A stretch of 64,000 bases of DNA from Simmondsia chinensis (GCA_018398585.1 JAGTTD010000015.1:377001-441000), one strand, 5' to 3'; shown: positions 48,231-60,905, counted from the stretch's first letter. Program-made: numbers and translations. Notes: generated from the letters alone by a model not told the origin.

Positions 48231-48682
48231 GGGGTGTAAACAGGCTGAGCCGAGCACTTCCTTGTTCAAACTCGAACTCGATAGGGCTTATCGAGTTCAA
48301 GTTCGAACTCAGCTATTATTGAGCTTTTGAACCTTTGTTCGAGCTCAGTCCGATAACATTTTATTATGTTGGATACTAGACTCGGCTCATTAGGCTAATA
48401 GATTCGAGCTTGTTAGCAAGCAGATTCTCACTTCTTATTGAACTGAGCTATTTGAGTCACTATTGAGCCAATATCGAACTATTCTCAAGTTCATATTAAC
48501 TGTTAACAAGTCCTTAATGAGCTTCCAACTAGTTTTTGACCTTTTGACGAGCTCTTATCAAACTGTTCGTGAAAGTCAACAAGCCGAGTACCCCTTTGTT
48601 CGAACTCGGATAGTTAAGCTTATCAATATCAGCCCCAGTAACGAATCTAAACAAGTTCATCGAACGTTTAATCCGTTTGCGC
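48231..48682. repeat. GCTC-rich element, sixth copy
   Basis: It starts GGGGTGTAAACAGGCTGAGC, the best left end of the family in this window, followed by 'cgagttcaagttcgaactcagc' and 'gagcttttgaacctttgttcgagc'. The right end is diverged. Confidence 0.55.
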
Positions 48683-48823
48683 TCCTACTCCTAATTAATT
48701 AATTGTGGAGATCTCGTTTTGGATGTAGTTATATTAGTAAAATGAGTGCACTACTTTTATGTTGGGGTTTATGAAAATCAAAAATAAAATAAAATAATAA
48801 AAAGTAAATAAAAGAAGCCACAT

Positions 48824-48930
48824 AATTAATCTGGTGGTTAAAATGCTAACCGCTTGGCATTTGTGAAACCATGGGCATCTCATTTTTGCCCATATTTTCC
48901 TATGGGCTTGTGACTTGACATTAACCTCCC
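48824..48930 (+). mobile_element. Possible tRNA-derived SINE head
   Basis: 'taatctggtggttaaaatgctaaccg' resembles a box A region; box B is poor. It is followed by 'gggcttgtgacttgacattaacctcccc'. Weak call. Confidence 0.3.
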
Positions 48931-49506
48931 CAAAAAAATCTTACCTTTTTCTGTATAACTACGGTATAATTCTGTCGATAACCGAGTACAATCTCGAAAA
49001 GAAAAGGTGTAATGCAGATAGATTTGTAGAAATAGAAGCATAATAAACAAAACAGGCATAAGGCAACTACTTAGATCACTTTAGAATAGAGTCTGCATTC
49101 GTTGCTGGTTCCTCCAATGACCGAATACTGCCTTGTGTTGCACGTATTCTTTGTTTTTCCTTGTATAAGCTAAAATCCTAAACAGGGTAGAATTTTTTCA
49201 ACCGGAGGTGTGTAATTCTGGGTGCTGGGTATGACTTATTCAATGTTATACTTAGTCTGGTTCTTATTAGTGTTTTTGTTATTTTCTCTTTTCTACACTT
49301 TGTGCGTGCCCTTCAGATTTCTCTCGCATAAGGTAGAGTTGTTGTTCCTTTAAGTTTTCAGGTTTTTAAATACTCTGAATAAGAGTAGGAGTTGAAGCAA
49401 GCCTGGGAGAGTAGCCTGTAAATGAGCTTGTAATTCTCTGATTTGGAGTCTTTCCCCTTTGTATAAAATTTGGTATCTTATTTCATCTCTCGAGTTTTCT
49501 CCTACA

Positions 49507-50138
49507 AGAGAGGCAAATTGGCCGTTGCCCCCATTGAAGATAAATTGAGAGAGCGACATTTGAGGTGGTTCGAACATGTTAGAAGAAGACCAGACAACGC
49601 TCCAGTAAGGAGGTGCGAACAACCCCTTACTACACCAGGCAAGAGAGGAAGAGGCAGGCCAAAGAAGAGATGGATTGAGACGATTCAACAAAACCTCACC
49701 CACCTAAACCTTCAGGAGGAGATGGCCTTAGATAGGGCCCAATGGAGGGCTAGTATAGAGGTTATAGATGCTCCAGTTGGAGTAGGGTAGTCTAGCTTAC
49801 TAGTGCTAGGCCGTGATATCCTCCTGACGCACTTAGGTTGTGTACTTGCTCTCATGGGCTACTACGTGCCTGCCTACCTATCCTTTGATTTCTGCTTGAT
49901 GTGGCTTGCTTTGTGTTTGTGGTCTTGCTCGCCGTGTGTTTTGCCCTACTCATGCTTTGTTGCTCTCCTGCTGCCAGATCGCATGCTCTATGCTGTGGAC
50001 CAGCTTCTCAGGTTGGGGGTCCTCAGAAACAACCTCTCTTCAGGGTAACTCCCTGAAGGGGGAAGGCTGCGTACATCTACCCTTCCAGACCCTACTTTTG
50101 CGGGAGCCCTTGCAGGCACTGGGGTTGTTGTTGTTGTT
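49507..50138 (+). mobile_element. 5'-truncated RTE-type LINE with intact ORF end and 15-bp duplication
   Basis: The ORF remnant (49507-49790) reads RGKLAVAPIEDKLRERHLRW, FEHVRRRPDNAPVRRCEQ, then GKRGRGRPKKRWIETIQQ and NLTHLNLQEEMALDRAQWRA, ending DAPVGVG. These are the conserved C-terminal residues of plant RTE reverse transcriptase ORFs. The 3' UTR ends GGGAGCCCTTGCAGGCACTG and (TTG)n. The sequence gagttttctcctaca is at 49492-49506 and, perfectly repeated, at 50139-50153. This copy gives the reference 3' end that the SINEs share. Confidence 0.9.
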
Positions 50139-50153
50139 GAGTTTTCTCCTACA

Positions 50154-52400
50154 GTCCTAATTTAAGTTATCATTTTCCTTTATTCTTCTTAGTTTTAGCA
50201 AGTTAAATGAAAAAAAAAGATTATTAAATCCTTCCTTTCCATCCTATCTTGAGTAGGCATTTGCAGCACTCAACGCTTACTTTTATTTAATTTTTCCATC
50301 TCATTTTTTTCAGATAATTAACAAATAGAGAACTCGCAATACAAAATAAGGCGCACCTACAAGAGTTGAGTTGTCTCCTAGAGTTTTAAGTTAAGTCATT
50401 TTTCTGTATTCTTCTTAATTTTAGCAAGTGAAATCCAAAGAATACCGCTGAATCCTTCGCTTCTATCCAATTCTGAGTAGGCATTTGCATCACTCAACAC
50501 TTATTTTTATTTGATTTTTCAATGTCATTTACTCATTTTGTTTTCATTTTTCCTTTTGTGGTATTTTCTTCTTATTAATTGAATTCAAACATTTTTATTG
50601 GAATATTCCATAATTTTTCAACAAGTTCCCAAATGTAAATTCATTCATTCAACTATACTATTGAACTTGGTTGCTTATTCTTTAGGACTATACTTCAAAA
50701 AAAAATTCAAAATTAGAAATCTTTTTTCTTAAGAACTGTGTTTATCGGTTCAAATTAAGACTAAATATCGCAATCATTTTCATCTATAATGTCCTTGTTT
50801 ATTTCTGTATAAGGTTTTCAAAGTAAGATTATCTTCAATATTTATACATTCGATCTTCCTATAAGATTTTAAAATAATATTTTATGTGTCATGTTTTCTT
50901 TTACAAGTAATTTATATAGTTGACGGAACTTGCATCTCCAGCCTTCATTCCAAAGATCCTCGCAGACTAACCTCAACCGTTGTTCCCATATCGAGATCCA
51001 AAATGTCCACTACTCATGCTCGTCACTTCCCTGCCCAGACAGCACCCTCAGTTGCGAACCATTCGCAAAGCTGAGTAACTTTTTGCTTAACTTTGCCCGG
51101 ATACGCTCCTAGTTTACTTTAGAAGCTTTGATATTATCGTTTTCTTTGTTTCTTTCTTTTGTTGTTATTTCAGCTCTTACTTCTATTGGAGGACATCTAT
51201 GATATACTTTTAAGGATCTAATCTGCAAAAGTATAAAAAAGATAAAAAATTTGCAAAAGACGTGGGGACTATGGCAAGTAATGGGTTAAGCTGATATGTT
51301 TTTGTCTAAGTAGAGCATCTGACATCCCACTCTCATACAAAAGGTGAACTGAAAACAAGAATAGAGATTGAGAAAGACACGTAAAATGACAAATTTATGG
51401 GAAGTGTTACATTCATGAGTCAAGTGGTACAAGTAACAAATCAATCTCATTCCGTTATTTAAAAATTCCGTTCATCTTTCGTAATGGGTCAAAGTATATG
51501 GTTCCATTAGCACTTTGATGTTCGTTTTCTAAATCCAAAGATTAGATCGAACTAGATAGAAGAGCAGATATTGATAAAGACTAGTGGCGGAGCCACTATA
51601 CTTTCACTGGGGGCAAATACTCCCGTTGATTTGAATAACTTACAAAAAGTATTACAAATTTTGTCACTTATCTTACTAAAAGTGTAAGATTGCGTCCAGT
51701 GATTTTCATTGAATTTTCGCGAGGACGATAAAGTATTTGATGATGTTCTGTTTAAATTGTATCGGACAGTATTTTTTTATATATTCGAGTTAGAGCTTAG
51801 AATAACATAATATTGTATTTCATCTTTGAACTCCTTAAGGATTTCTCCTGGTATTGCTTGTAGAATAATAATATTTGGGTAATGTTATTTACTAGGGTAA
51901 AATTATTATTATCAGAGCGGGATCGTAATTTTTTAGGCAATTTTATGGCTCTTATCGTTTATAATTCACATTATTATCGTGACAATAATAATTTTTATCC
52001 CGATTATAACAACTCCTTAATATTTTTAAACAAAGAAGATTGATGAAATTTCATATATGTGAACCAAATTTCAACATTGACTACATTTAGTTACCACGAA
52101 AGGGGTTCTTTGACCAGGAAAAAAAAAATTGATGGTGTTGATTTTTCTTGCAAATTATATGAAATTCTAGAGTAGCAAAATTCGATCTTTAACAAAATTT
52201 ATCTCGATTTGTGAGTCAAGGAATGCACTTATTTTTCAAAACTCTGCTCGTGATTGGAGGATTGGATTCTTGAGATCAGAAAATTGTGGGTAATAACATG
52301 ATTTCGAGAATTGTTGGGATGCTGTGCTATCGCCCTTCACCATTGATTGGAGGACTCACGTAGATTGATTGTCACGACCAATTCCAGATCTGGTTTGACT
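50154..52400. other. Intergenic, no gene seen
   Basis: Two diverged direct copies of about 110 bp ('...ttttctt(t/c)attcttcttagttttagcaag...' at 50163-50300 and 50385-50520) point to a local duplication. A GC-richer patch at 50920-51075 has no convincing frame. The segment 51583-51740 begins ACTAGTGGCGGAGCCACTAT and 'tgggggcaaatactccc', a start seen in widespread plant repeats. AT-rich hairpin pieces ending TATAACAACTCC lie at 51880-52020. Confidence 0.4.
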
Positions 52401-52441
52401 AGGCCAACCAGAGCATTATTGGTCCCATCAAAAAAATCCTT

Positions 52442-52863
52442 GTGTCGTTGCCCTTGTTACTCTCGACTCGAGAGGCTCTGTCAGAGGTGGATGATGTTTC
52501 TTTTTCCTCGATAACTAATCTCTCATTCCTAACAATCCTTGCGGTGCAAGCTGCCGTGTTTTTTGCTTTGTCCCAAAGATTGGACTCTATCATCATTGAA
52601 GCTGACTATCAAGAGGTCATTCGCTCCACTCACGACCCAGGACGGGTTGCCAGCGAAATTAGTGCGATTATTTCTAGTTTATGCATTCTATGTCAAAACA
52701 TCCATTTTATTTCTTTTTGCTGCACCCCAAGGATCAATAACTTGGTTGCCCATTTTGTCGCGAACAAACATTATGAGGGGTAGTGCTCATGTGATTGGTG
52801 ACGATATCCTCCACTCGACCTGTACTCGCTTTTTATACTCTGATATTAATGAAATATATTCTT
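52442..52863 (+). pseudogene. RNase H-like domain relic from a LINE or related element
   Basis: The 113-codon frame contains LAVQAAVFFALSQRLDSIII, EADYQEVIRS, and later FISFCCTPRINNLVAHFVAN. This follows the plant RVT_3/RNase H-like pattern (acidic residue after III, and the HxxNxxAHxxA-like end with its His replaced). The N-terminal beta strands and first catalytic Asp are missing, and the frame stops soon after. It is a remnant, not a gene. Confidence 0.6.
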
Positions 52864-52869
52864 AACCAA

Positions 52870-54640
52870 CGGGCTTCCTTGTAGTCAAAAACAGAGAAAA
52901 GGATAATCTATATCTGTATTATCTTTTTTTTTTTTTTTTCTCTTTACAATTATTATAGAATAATGGATATAAAAATCATAATATATTATAATATAAGGTA
53001 GATGAGATCTAGTGCAAGCAAATTATAGAACAGAAAATGTCTACAGGGACAGAGCTCTACAACTTGGCAAAAATCATATCCGTTTTGGTTTAAGCTTCCC
53101 ATTCACTGAATTTTCCTTTTTTTTCTTTTTTAATTGGCTAGCCAACTTTTACTTTTACAATAATTAAGAGAATAAGATCCTCGGAGGAGCATTAGAGATA
53201 GACTCTAAAAGTTAAAAATATCAAAAAACAATCAAAAAGAAAAAAAAAATGACATATCAACGGAACACAACATGAGAAAAACCAAGCAACACTAGCCCCG
53301 GTTTTGTCCATGGTCCACGACTTGAAGCGTGCTTATAAGAAGAAAACTGTGGAGCATTAGTTGCCTGTGAAGATGAAAGTTGTGCCGCCCTGCTTGAGAA
53401 TGAGCACCGGGAGTCCCCTAAGGCTAGTAAAAGCAGATTTGTAATTACCTGTAGATATCAATTTACATGGGTCATCCAGGCAATGGTGGAAGGAGATGTC
53501 TAAGCCTCTAACTAACATACGGAACCATGTACGCCAACTTGGTAGGCATTGGTCTTTCAGAGTCTCCGCACAATAATTGATGCTAATTATCATTTAACAT
53601 AACATCTTTTACATATTATACTGCCTTATTTTCTCGTTTTGGGAAGTTCTTTTCGGAAATAAATATATTATATGCATAACGCAACACACAAGAAGAATAC
53701 GATAGGACAGTCAGAACTCTTAAGTACGCGTTTTGCGTTGGACTTTAGAATGCTTTAATAACATAATCGGAACAACATAACAGAAAAACATTAATTAAAG
53801 CCTCCGAAATTGCTCACATGCAATGTTGTAAACAAGACATATGCTTGCATCTGCGTTTCTGCATGCTCATATTCGACAACTTGTGCCACCCCATGCATTT
53901 TTTTTTCTCCTAAATAATTTATTCATTTGGGATAATGTCACTCACTTTTTTTAATTTCTCGTTTCGTAAACAATTTAAGTATAAGGTATGAGGTGCGGAT
54001 TGAGTAATATCCGCGCTCCAGACTCAATGTGTTAGAGTATAGAATTAATCTTGGATCTTCATTTATCAGCCTGAACTTTTAGGATATTTTAATTCATTGA
54101 TATGGTATTAGAGCCTTGTTAACCAAGAAGTCACAAATTTGAATTCCAACAGCCCCCCTTTCCATATTAACATAATTTAAGCATAAAGTATGAGATGGGC
54201 ATGTGCAATAGCCATGTTTCAAGCCTAATAGACATTTGCATAAAGGGGCATGCTAGAGTATAAAACCAATCTTGAATCTTTATTCACCAGTCTAAGCTTT
54301 TGTGATAGTTGGTTCATTAAGGTATAAACTTATTCATGAACCTTTGTCTATCAACATAAACTGTAGTCGGTTCTTTGACAAAATGAATCGTGACAATGCC
54401 ATGAACTAACTTACCAAACCTTTCCTCTAATATTGACAAATTAAAGTGCATTCAAGCTATCGATTGACATACTAATGTAAGTTCTTATACCAATCTGGTA
54501 CAAACATATATACTGCCCCTAAATAAAGACTTAATAGCCTATACATTCCCAATGGTGGGCTCCGAAAATTTGAAAAAAAAAAATCTAACTTTTATAAGCA
54601 TGCCTAAACACAAGCATCCTTGGTGGGTCACATTATGATT
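52870..54640. other. Intergenic; repeat copies and one unrecognised ORF
   Basis: Two adjacent copies of the 'tttatactctaacatgcc / TGGTATTAGAGCC' repeat are at 54020-54180 and 54180-54350. A 78-codon minus-strand ORF at 53357-53593 (SLRGLPVLILKQGGTTFIFT near its end) is of unknown kind and could be an exon relic. A pair of T-rich tracts lies near 52925 and 53120. Confidence 0.35.
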
Positions 54641-54648
54641 TTTGGAGC

Positions 54649-54850
54649 AAATTTTTTTTTTTTTTTTTTTTTTTGTAATAATTATGGATCAGAAACCATA
54701 CATTGAATCAAGATAAAGAGCAAAATAACTCTCGAACAGAACATAATAGAACAAAGCTCAACAGATAAACAACAGTACAACTGAAAAGCACGAAATACAA
54801 ATTCGAAAATGCACAAACGAAATAACCTTAGAGGCTCGCCAAACACTAAT
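54649..54850 (-). mobile_element. 3' end of an L1-type LINE with poly(A)
   Basis: On the minus strand a T/G-rich 3' UTR (TTTCGTTTGTGCATTTTCGA, TTTTGTTCTATTATGTTCTG-like) ends in CATAATTATTACAAAA and a run of about 26 A. The composition and tail fit a plant L1 LINE. No duplication was found. Confidence 0.4.
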
Positions 54851-54898
54851 GCCCAAATGGAGAACAATTATATACACAAATTGTTTATAATTTTAGTA

Positions 54899-55151
54899 GG
54901 ATTTATTTACCAGGCACTAAGACACCGAATCCCATTAGAACTTCGAAGTTAAACGTGCTTGGGCAAGAGTAGCACCAGGATGAGTGACTTCGTGGAAGTT
55001 CTCGTGTTGACGACCCTATAAGATTGGGCTCCTCGGAAACAGCCTCTCGGCAGGGTTATACTCTGAAAGGGTAAGGCTGCATACATCCACCCTTCTCAGA
55101 CCCCGCTTATGCGGGAGCCCTTGAGATACTGGGTCTGTTGTTATTGTTGTA
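54899..55151 (+). mobile_element. 5S rRNA-headed SINE, tail type A
   Basis: The 5S head runs 54899 to about 55016: GGATTTATTTACCAGGCACT, AAGACACCGAATCCCATTAG, AACTTCGAAGTTAAACGTGC, TTGGGCAAGAGTAGCACCAG, GATGAGTGAC. The box A equivalent is at 54946-54960 and the box C equivalent at 54977-54988. LINE sequence follows: GATTGGGCTCCTCGGAAACA, the cggcagggttatactctg block of type A, AAGGCTGCATACATCCACCC, and TGCGGGAGCCCTTGAGATAC, ending TGGGTCTG then TTGTTATTGTTGT. The 13-bp duplication tataattttagta is at 54886-54898 and 55152-55164. Confidence 0.92.
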
Positions 55152-55164
55152 TATAATTTTAGTA

Positions 55165-56627
55165 CATGATATTTTTTTTGATAATTTTGAGCATAGCTCA
55201 ATTACAAAAGCGGTGACCTAAGTTAGGCCCCGATGATACATAGCTTTATCAAAAGATGATATATTGCAAAAGATGATTGCATTATAACTGCAGGCATATA
55301 TGAATTTCAATTTATAAAATTGTGTAAAACGTGTGTAAATTATTAAACTTTATCAATGCAATAGCATGTTTGGTCGTTGTAGTCAGAACATGAAAAGCAT
55401 AAGAAATCAAACCAAATCCACTTCTTCCTTATCTTTATTTTTGTTGGAGGTGACGGATCATTAATGTCGTGGTCCCATCACCCCCGAATCGTTATGAATT
55501 ACAGAACATCAAATAATTCAAGCAACTGTTTGGGACCTCTAAATTGTAAAAGCCCTCAAAGGCAATTACAAAGCATGATAATTTGTTAATTATATTTATT
55601 ACTTTTATGATTAAGATTTTTATAAGTTATTGTATTAATATTTATATTTTTAAAATTAATGTTATCATATATGAAGGGTCCGGTTTAAAACGTTTGCTTT
55701 AGGCCTAGAAAATGTTAGGACCGAGCCTGAAGTAAATGTTTCATTTCTTCAAAAAGGAGAAAGTACTTTATCTATTAAATCTTGGAGATTTTTATCTATC
55801 ACTTTTTTTTTCTTAGTGAAAAATAAAATGCAAAGGATTTTAAAATATAGTATGTTAAAAAAAAAAAAAATCACATATTTCATGAATTTAAGCTATTGTT
55901 TTCAAGTAAGTACACAAAAGTTTAAGTTATTGTAAATTATAAATGTTCAAACTAATAATTTTATACTTTAACACGTCTTTTTGATGCAAATTTCATGTTC
56001 GAGTCATAGATAGAGCAGAGATTTAACCTATACTTTATGTTTGAAATGCGTTAATGCCAAGAGTAAGTTTTTGTTATTGGAATGTGAGTTTGAGAACTAT
56101 TAGTTAAGAGTTAGATACCATGTATAATAACTATTTAAAGATAGTAAATGGTTTAGCGAAAATTCAAAATTTATTTTTCAGTTTATCATATCCACTTCGC
56201 TATTTAGTAGTTAGGCTACTCATTCTAAGCATGGTGTTTTGGATTTGAAACTCATCTTGCCCAATTCCAGATGTTGGTTGTTCTTATATTGTTGTACTTC
56301 CACTCTTGGGAGGAAGTTCGCTTGGGTACAAGGAGAATCGATGAGTCGTGTATCGTGTTCACATTGATAAGGATTGGATTGTAAACAAAATTTTGGATAA
56401 AGGCTTGGGGTGACTCAATCCCTTATTCAACGGATGACATAACAAGAAACATCAAATGCATCAGGGGATTCGATCAGTTAACTTTTCTCGGTGGTGTTTG
56501 TCTGAAACTATTGTTCTACTTCTTTCTTACTTTGGTGAGTTCTTTTGGGTTATGTCCTTATGAACGCGCCGGCTTTTGTATTACGAACTCTTTTGTTAAT
56601 TATCGAAAAACAAAATGTTGCTTAAAA
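55165..56627. other. Intergenic, no gene seen
   Basis: AT-rich. A tRNA-like 'tagtagttaggctactcattc...gttttggatttgaaactc' at 56205-56255 may be an old SINE head. No ORF is supported. Confidence 0.35.
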
Positions 56628-56641
56628 GGAGAGGAGGATAA

Positions 56642-56854
56642 GAAGCAAAGGCAACATTCCCAATGCCGCAAGGGCTCCTACCTAAGCAGGGTCGGGAGAG
56701 GAGAGAGGGTTGGATGTACGCTGCCTTCCCCTTTCAAGGTGCTCCCGTGAAGAGAGGTTGTTTCCGAGAACCCCCAACCTGAGGGGTGCAACACGATAAC
56801 TTTCCAGGAGGTCGCCTATCTTGGTACTACTCTCGCCCGAGCATGCTTAACTTC
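56642..56854 (-). mobile_element. 5S rRNA-headed SINE, tail type B, 5'-truncated inside the 5S
   Basis: The minus strand starts inside the 5S at CGAAGTTAAGCATGCTCGGG, keeps CGAGAGTAGTACCAAGAT and GTGTTGCACCCCTCAGGTTG, and runs through GGGGTTCTCGGAAACAACCT to CATTGGGAATGTTGCCTTTG. The first 45 or so bases of the 5S are absent. The 14-bp duplication ggagaggaggataa is at 56628-56641 and 56855-56868, with a base or two of overlap with the 5S at the truncation point. This shows 5' truncation during insertion. Confidence 0.88.
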
Positions 56855-56869
56855 GGAGAGGAGGATAAA

Positions 56870-57760
56870 AAGGATGAGGGAAATAAGATGCTCCAGAAAT
56901 GTTGGGGACAAAGATATGGGTGGATATCACTGTCAGCAAAGCCCAGGCTCGATCATGCTCACATAACCCATTTCTGTCAATTTCATTCCATATATCTCTA
57001 TGATTATGATGAATCATGGGTTCACTGCACCTCCTCTCAGTGTTCCCCAACATGGGAAGCTTTCCCATGTTTTATTTTCGGTGCTGGTATAGTCATCTAG
57101 TGTCGGTTGGTTTTTTGTTAAGGAACTAACTTTTCCAAAAATTTAAGCTGATGAGTGAATGTCCTTGATTGGTTTTATACTTTAACATGCCCCCTCACTC
57201 AAATGGCCTTTGAGCTTGAAACATGGATATTGAAATGAGGGCTGCTAGGATTCGAATTCGTGATCTCACGATTAGCAAGGCTCTGATACAACTTTTTCAA
57301 AAGCTTAAGCTGATAAGTGAAGGTTCAAATTTGGTTTTATACTCTAACATTCTATCTGTAATTCTTTTGTAATTTTGTTTTCTTGGATTGGGTGTTGTTG
57401 TACTTCTGTCTCTTTCTGATCCCCGTTTTATACGGGGTTGACCTAGGTCTCGCCTTGTACAAGTTGTCTGTAATATATTACGACTTTATTGCTAATTATT
57501 AGAAAAAAAATATGGCATAATAGCTTTTAAATGAAAGAAATAAACCTTAGGCACCCTTTTGCGGGAAAACTTCATTTTAAAGTGCTATCAACAATGATAT
57601 GAATAGCTGTCTAAATTGAGAAGTATCAAGTCTACTTAGAAGGGAAAAATAAAGTTCTATTTTGCATTCTACCTCAGGAGCTGGGTTCGATTTTAGCCTC
57701 AAAATAATATCTGAAATTCAAATGAGAAAATAAGAGGGAAAGAGAAAAGACCCCGAGATT
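56870..57760. other. Intergenic with repeat copies
   Basis: Two diverged copies of the 'aaggaaccaact...aagcttaagctgatgagtgaa...ttttatactctaaca' repeat are at 57117-57300 and 57285-57355; the first ends with GATTCGAATTCGTGATCTCA on the plus strand, the inverse of a box B. No gene is supported. Confidence 0.4.
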
Positions 57761-58060
57761 TACTAAAAACCCTCAAATGAGAAAAAATTATAAGCAGAAG
57801 CAGAATATTTCACTAGATCTAAAGAATGGAAGTTTACAAGCAGTCTTCTCCACTCTCGCTTTCTCTTTTTCTTACTCTGAACAAAAGCCCTACGACAATA
57901 TATATAGAGAGAAATATAGGAAAACCCTAAAAATATTGGGTATACTAACCCGACCCAATAAATACTGACTCTACTCGATAAACAAAGTCCATACCTAGGT
58001 CTCTCCACTCCACCACAGTCCTTCCAGACTAAAAAATTCGAGACAAAGTATAACAAATTC
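57760..58060. repeat. Interspersed repeat related to 20.8 kb
   Basis: 'atttactaaaaaccctcaaatgag...agatctaaagaatggaagtttacaagcagtcttctcc...tatatatagagagaaatataggaaaaccc' follows the order seen in the intron 1 repeat of the SHOU4-like gene. Minus-strand frames of up to 99 codons have no domain. Confidence 0.35.
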
Positions 58061-60420
58061 ATTTTAAAGTACTGTCAACAATGATACATGCTAATTGTCT
58101 AAATTCAAAACTATCAAGCCTATTTAAAAAAGAAAAAAATAATTTTCATTTTACATTCTAGTTTTGCTTTTTTATTTTTTATTTGAAAAATATGTTTAAG
58201 AATAAAAAATCGAGAATAACTATAAAAAGTTTTCTATAATGTTTGCCATCATTTTTTTCGCCTTTTGATTTAAAAAAAAAAGTTGGGTATATATAACACT
58301 GTTAATTTGAAGTAGAAAAAGTTTGAAAAATTATTTTTCCGACTTCTCCGATTACAAAACTGGACTTTCAATAAGTTTTTTTATTAGTTTATTTTCCTCG
58401 AAATTTTTTTTATATTTTTAATAATTCTCTATTTCTAATCAGATCCGTTAATTTTGAAAACAAAAGGGATGGATTCATTGCACCTTATGTGTTCATGCCC
58501 AACTTGCCTTATCTTGGAAAATCTCATACCATTAATGGGTAAATTATGATGAAAATCTGTCAAACTTCCTACACACTCTCATTATGTCAACGAGCGATCA
58601 GTAAATTTGAAAGATTAAGCTATTAAATGAAGACTTACGTGTGGTTTCAGACAACTGACACATCACATCATGCAAATCTCCATATTGTGTATAATTTGAA
58701 CCAACATAAATTTATGCCGTACTATTTACAAGAATTATGTTGATATTAAGAGAATAGATTGTAGGAATTTGAACTTGAAGTCCGCTCGGATAAAGATGTC
58801 GTACACAGTATTTGAGAAAGGACGGTGCGTTGAGGAGGAGATCTTCCGGAGCATCAAGATGAGGACTGGTTTTTTGTATAAAGGCATGGCATAAGAAACT
58901 GCCTTACTCACTCGAGAAAATTTCACGAAACATTGAATGCATTGAGAGTTGGAAAGTTCTGGGGCCGATGGCATAGTTGCAAGACGGGTCCTAGGAACCG
59001 AAGGGATATGGTGCTGTTTTTATTTTTCTTGTTTTCTATTTTTTAACTTTAGTATGGATCGTTTTTTGCTCCTTTTCAGAGCCTTACAGTGTGTACGCCC
59101 GATTTTATTCTCCGATTTTTATTCGTCGTGATCGTGAAAAAGTGTTGTAGTTGTCAATAGAAAAAGCATCGACTATAAATTTGAAATATTAAATAAAACT
59201 TATAATAGTTCTATGCGATAACATCGATAATGACAAAACCGAGCAGCCTTTTAACAAAAAAACCAAGAACAAGTTCGACAGTGACCAAACACGACTTGCA
59301 TAGATCCAAGAACAAAGATGTGATCAACTGGTTAATTACAAAATCACAAATCCTTCAAACTTTGAAGTCCCTGTACTCTTTCTTTTCTTCTTTTTTTTTT
59401 TTTCTTTCGATTGATGTAAAAAAACAAACGTTGTCAAAAATTTAAGTTGTTGGGTGAAATCCAGGACTGGTTTTATACTCTAATATGCCCCATCACCTAG
59501 CGTAGATCATGCGCATACCTTGTGCTTGAAATATATAATTAATAATAGAATGGCAGTTGTTGGGATTCAAACTTGTAAGTTGTCGGGCAACAAGGCTTTG
59601 AGACTATGTTAAAGAATCAAATTTTCAAAAGTTTAAGATAACGAGTGAAAGCTAGTAGTTGGTTTTATACTCTAATAATTGAATTGTGATAAAGTAGAAC
59701 AGATGAGACCAAAATGGACCTATGATCGAACCAACAAGAAGGAACCTAGAAAACAAACGGGTGGAAATTTGTTAAAGATATTACATATGAGACTAACGAG
59801 AGAGAAGATCAACATATAAATCCACTGAATATTCCACCTAACAATAAGTTGTTTTAGAATGGAATACCATTTGAACTTAAATGTAGATCTCGTCTGTCTC
59901 TCAGGTGCTTCATCACCCTCGGTCTGGACTTGTATCCACTTACCAAAAAAATGTAGACCTCATCTATGCCTAACTCTGGGCCTAAGGATTGGTGAAATAT
60001 TGTAAAATGAGTGAGAGACTCGATCCTTCCTATTCTAGAAAGGAGTAATGGACACCTCGAGTAGTTCCCCTACTAAACGCACTGCCCGATGGTACAATTC
60101 GAATTCCAGACCTCACGCTTCAATAGACGCCAAGTGCTAAGCCTTAGCACTAGGTGAATATTGAAGTTCGTTTACACTTAGCTGAGGTCGTGACGGGTGC
60201 CTTTTTGAAACACTGGATTGCCGATGTTTATAATTGGGCTGGGCTTGAAATGTAGGAAGCTTCAACTGGATCGTTGTTGAATACATTGGGCTAGCCCTTT
60301 TGCTTGCTAGCCTGCTCCACTTTTCTACTTATTAATTGCTAATACGCTATTTATGCCTTATAATATAATATTATCTATATCTATACTATATATTAATCAA
60401 AAGCCTTATAAGGATGCATA
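58061..60420. other. Intergenic, no gene supported
   Basis: A coding-like plus-strand run at about 58749-58890 (IDCRNLNLKSARIKMSYTVF, then EKGRCVEEEIFRSIKMRTGF) is not assignable. A copy of the 'tttatactctaatatgcc' repeat lies at 59405-59680. 'aaatgtagatctcgtctg' and 'aaatgtagacctcatctatg' near 59880 and 59948 are small direct repeats. Confidence 0.35.
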
Positions 60421-60544
60421 TGCGCTTTGGCTGCTTACGGGTCCAGGCAGGGACGGCACCAACAAGATGGAAGCTTGACGGGATGGAGAAGGCGGGACTC
60501 CTGGCTGGGCGGATTGGCGAAGACGCGTAGTAAGACAAACGAGT

Positions 60545-60905
60545 TTGAAGAGTTTTATGTTAATTAGAATACTTTAGCTTAGATTAGATTATGAGATAAT
60601 TATTAGTAATTTAGATAATTAATAAATATTTTTGTATTTATCTTTTAAATTTTAAGTCTTTTAGTTTAGATGAATTAGTTCCTCTATTTAAGGAAGATGA
60701 GACCTGGGGTTTATTCATTAATTCATATGTTTAGATATTTTTATCATTGTCAAGCGTTCTTTCTAATTCTCAGGTTAGTTAGACTCTATTTTTTCTTTTT
60801 TTTTCTCGTGATTGTTTTAGCAATAAGAAACTAAAGGAAAGCTGTACGAACTTTCCGTTTCCTAATTCTTATATTCACGCTGTATCATTTAATTTAAATG
60901 TATAG
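60545..60905 (+). mobile_element. LTR-like end, same family as 47.5 kb
   Basis: It has a TATA-like CCTCTATTTAAGGAAGATGA, 'caagcgttctttctaattctc', then CAATAAGAAACTAAAGGAAA, CTTTCCGTTTCCTAATTCTT and ATATTCACGCTGTATCA, parallel to 47450-47725. A GC-rich stretch (60430-60530, gacgggatggagaaggcggg) precedes it. The LTR start was not fixed. Confidence 0.4.
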
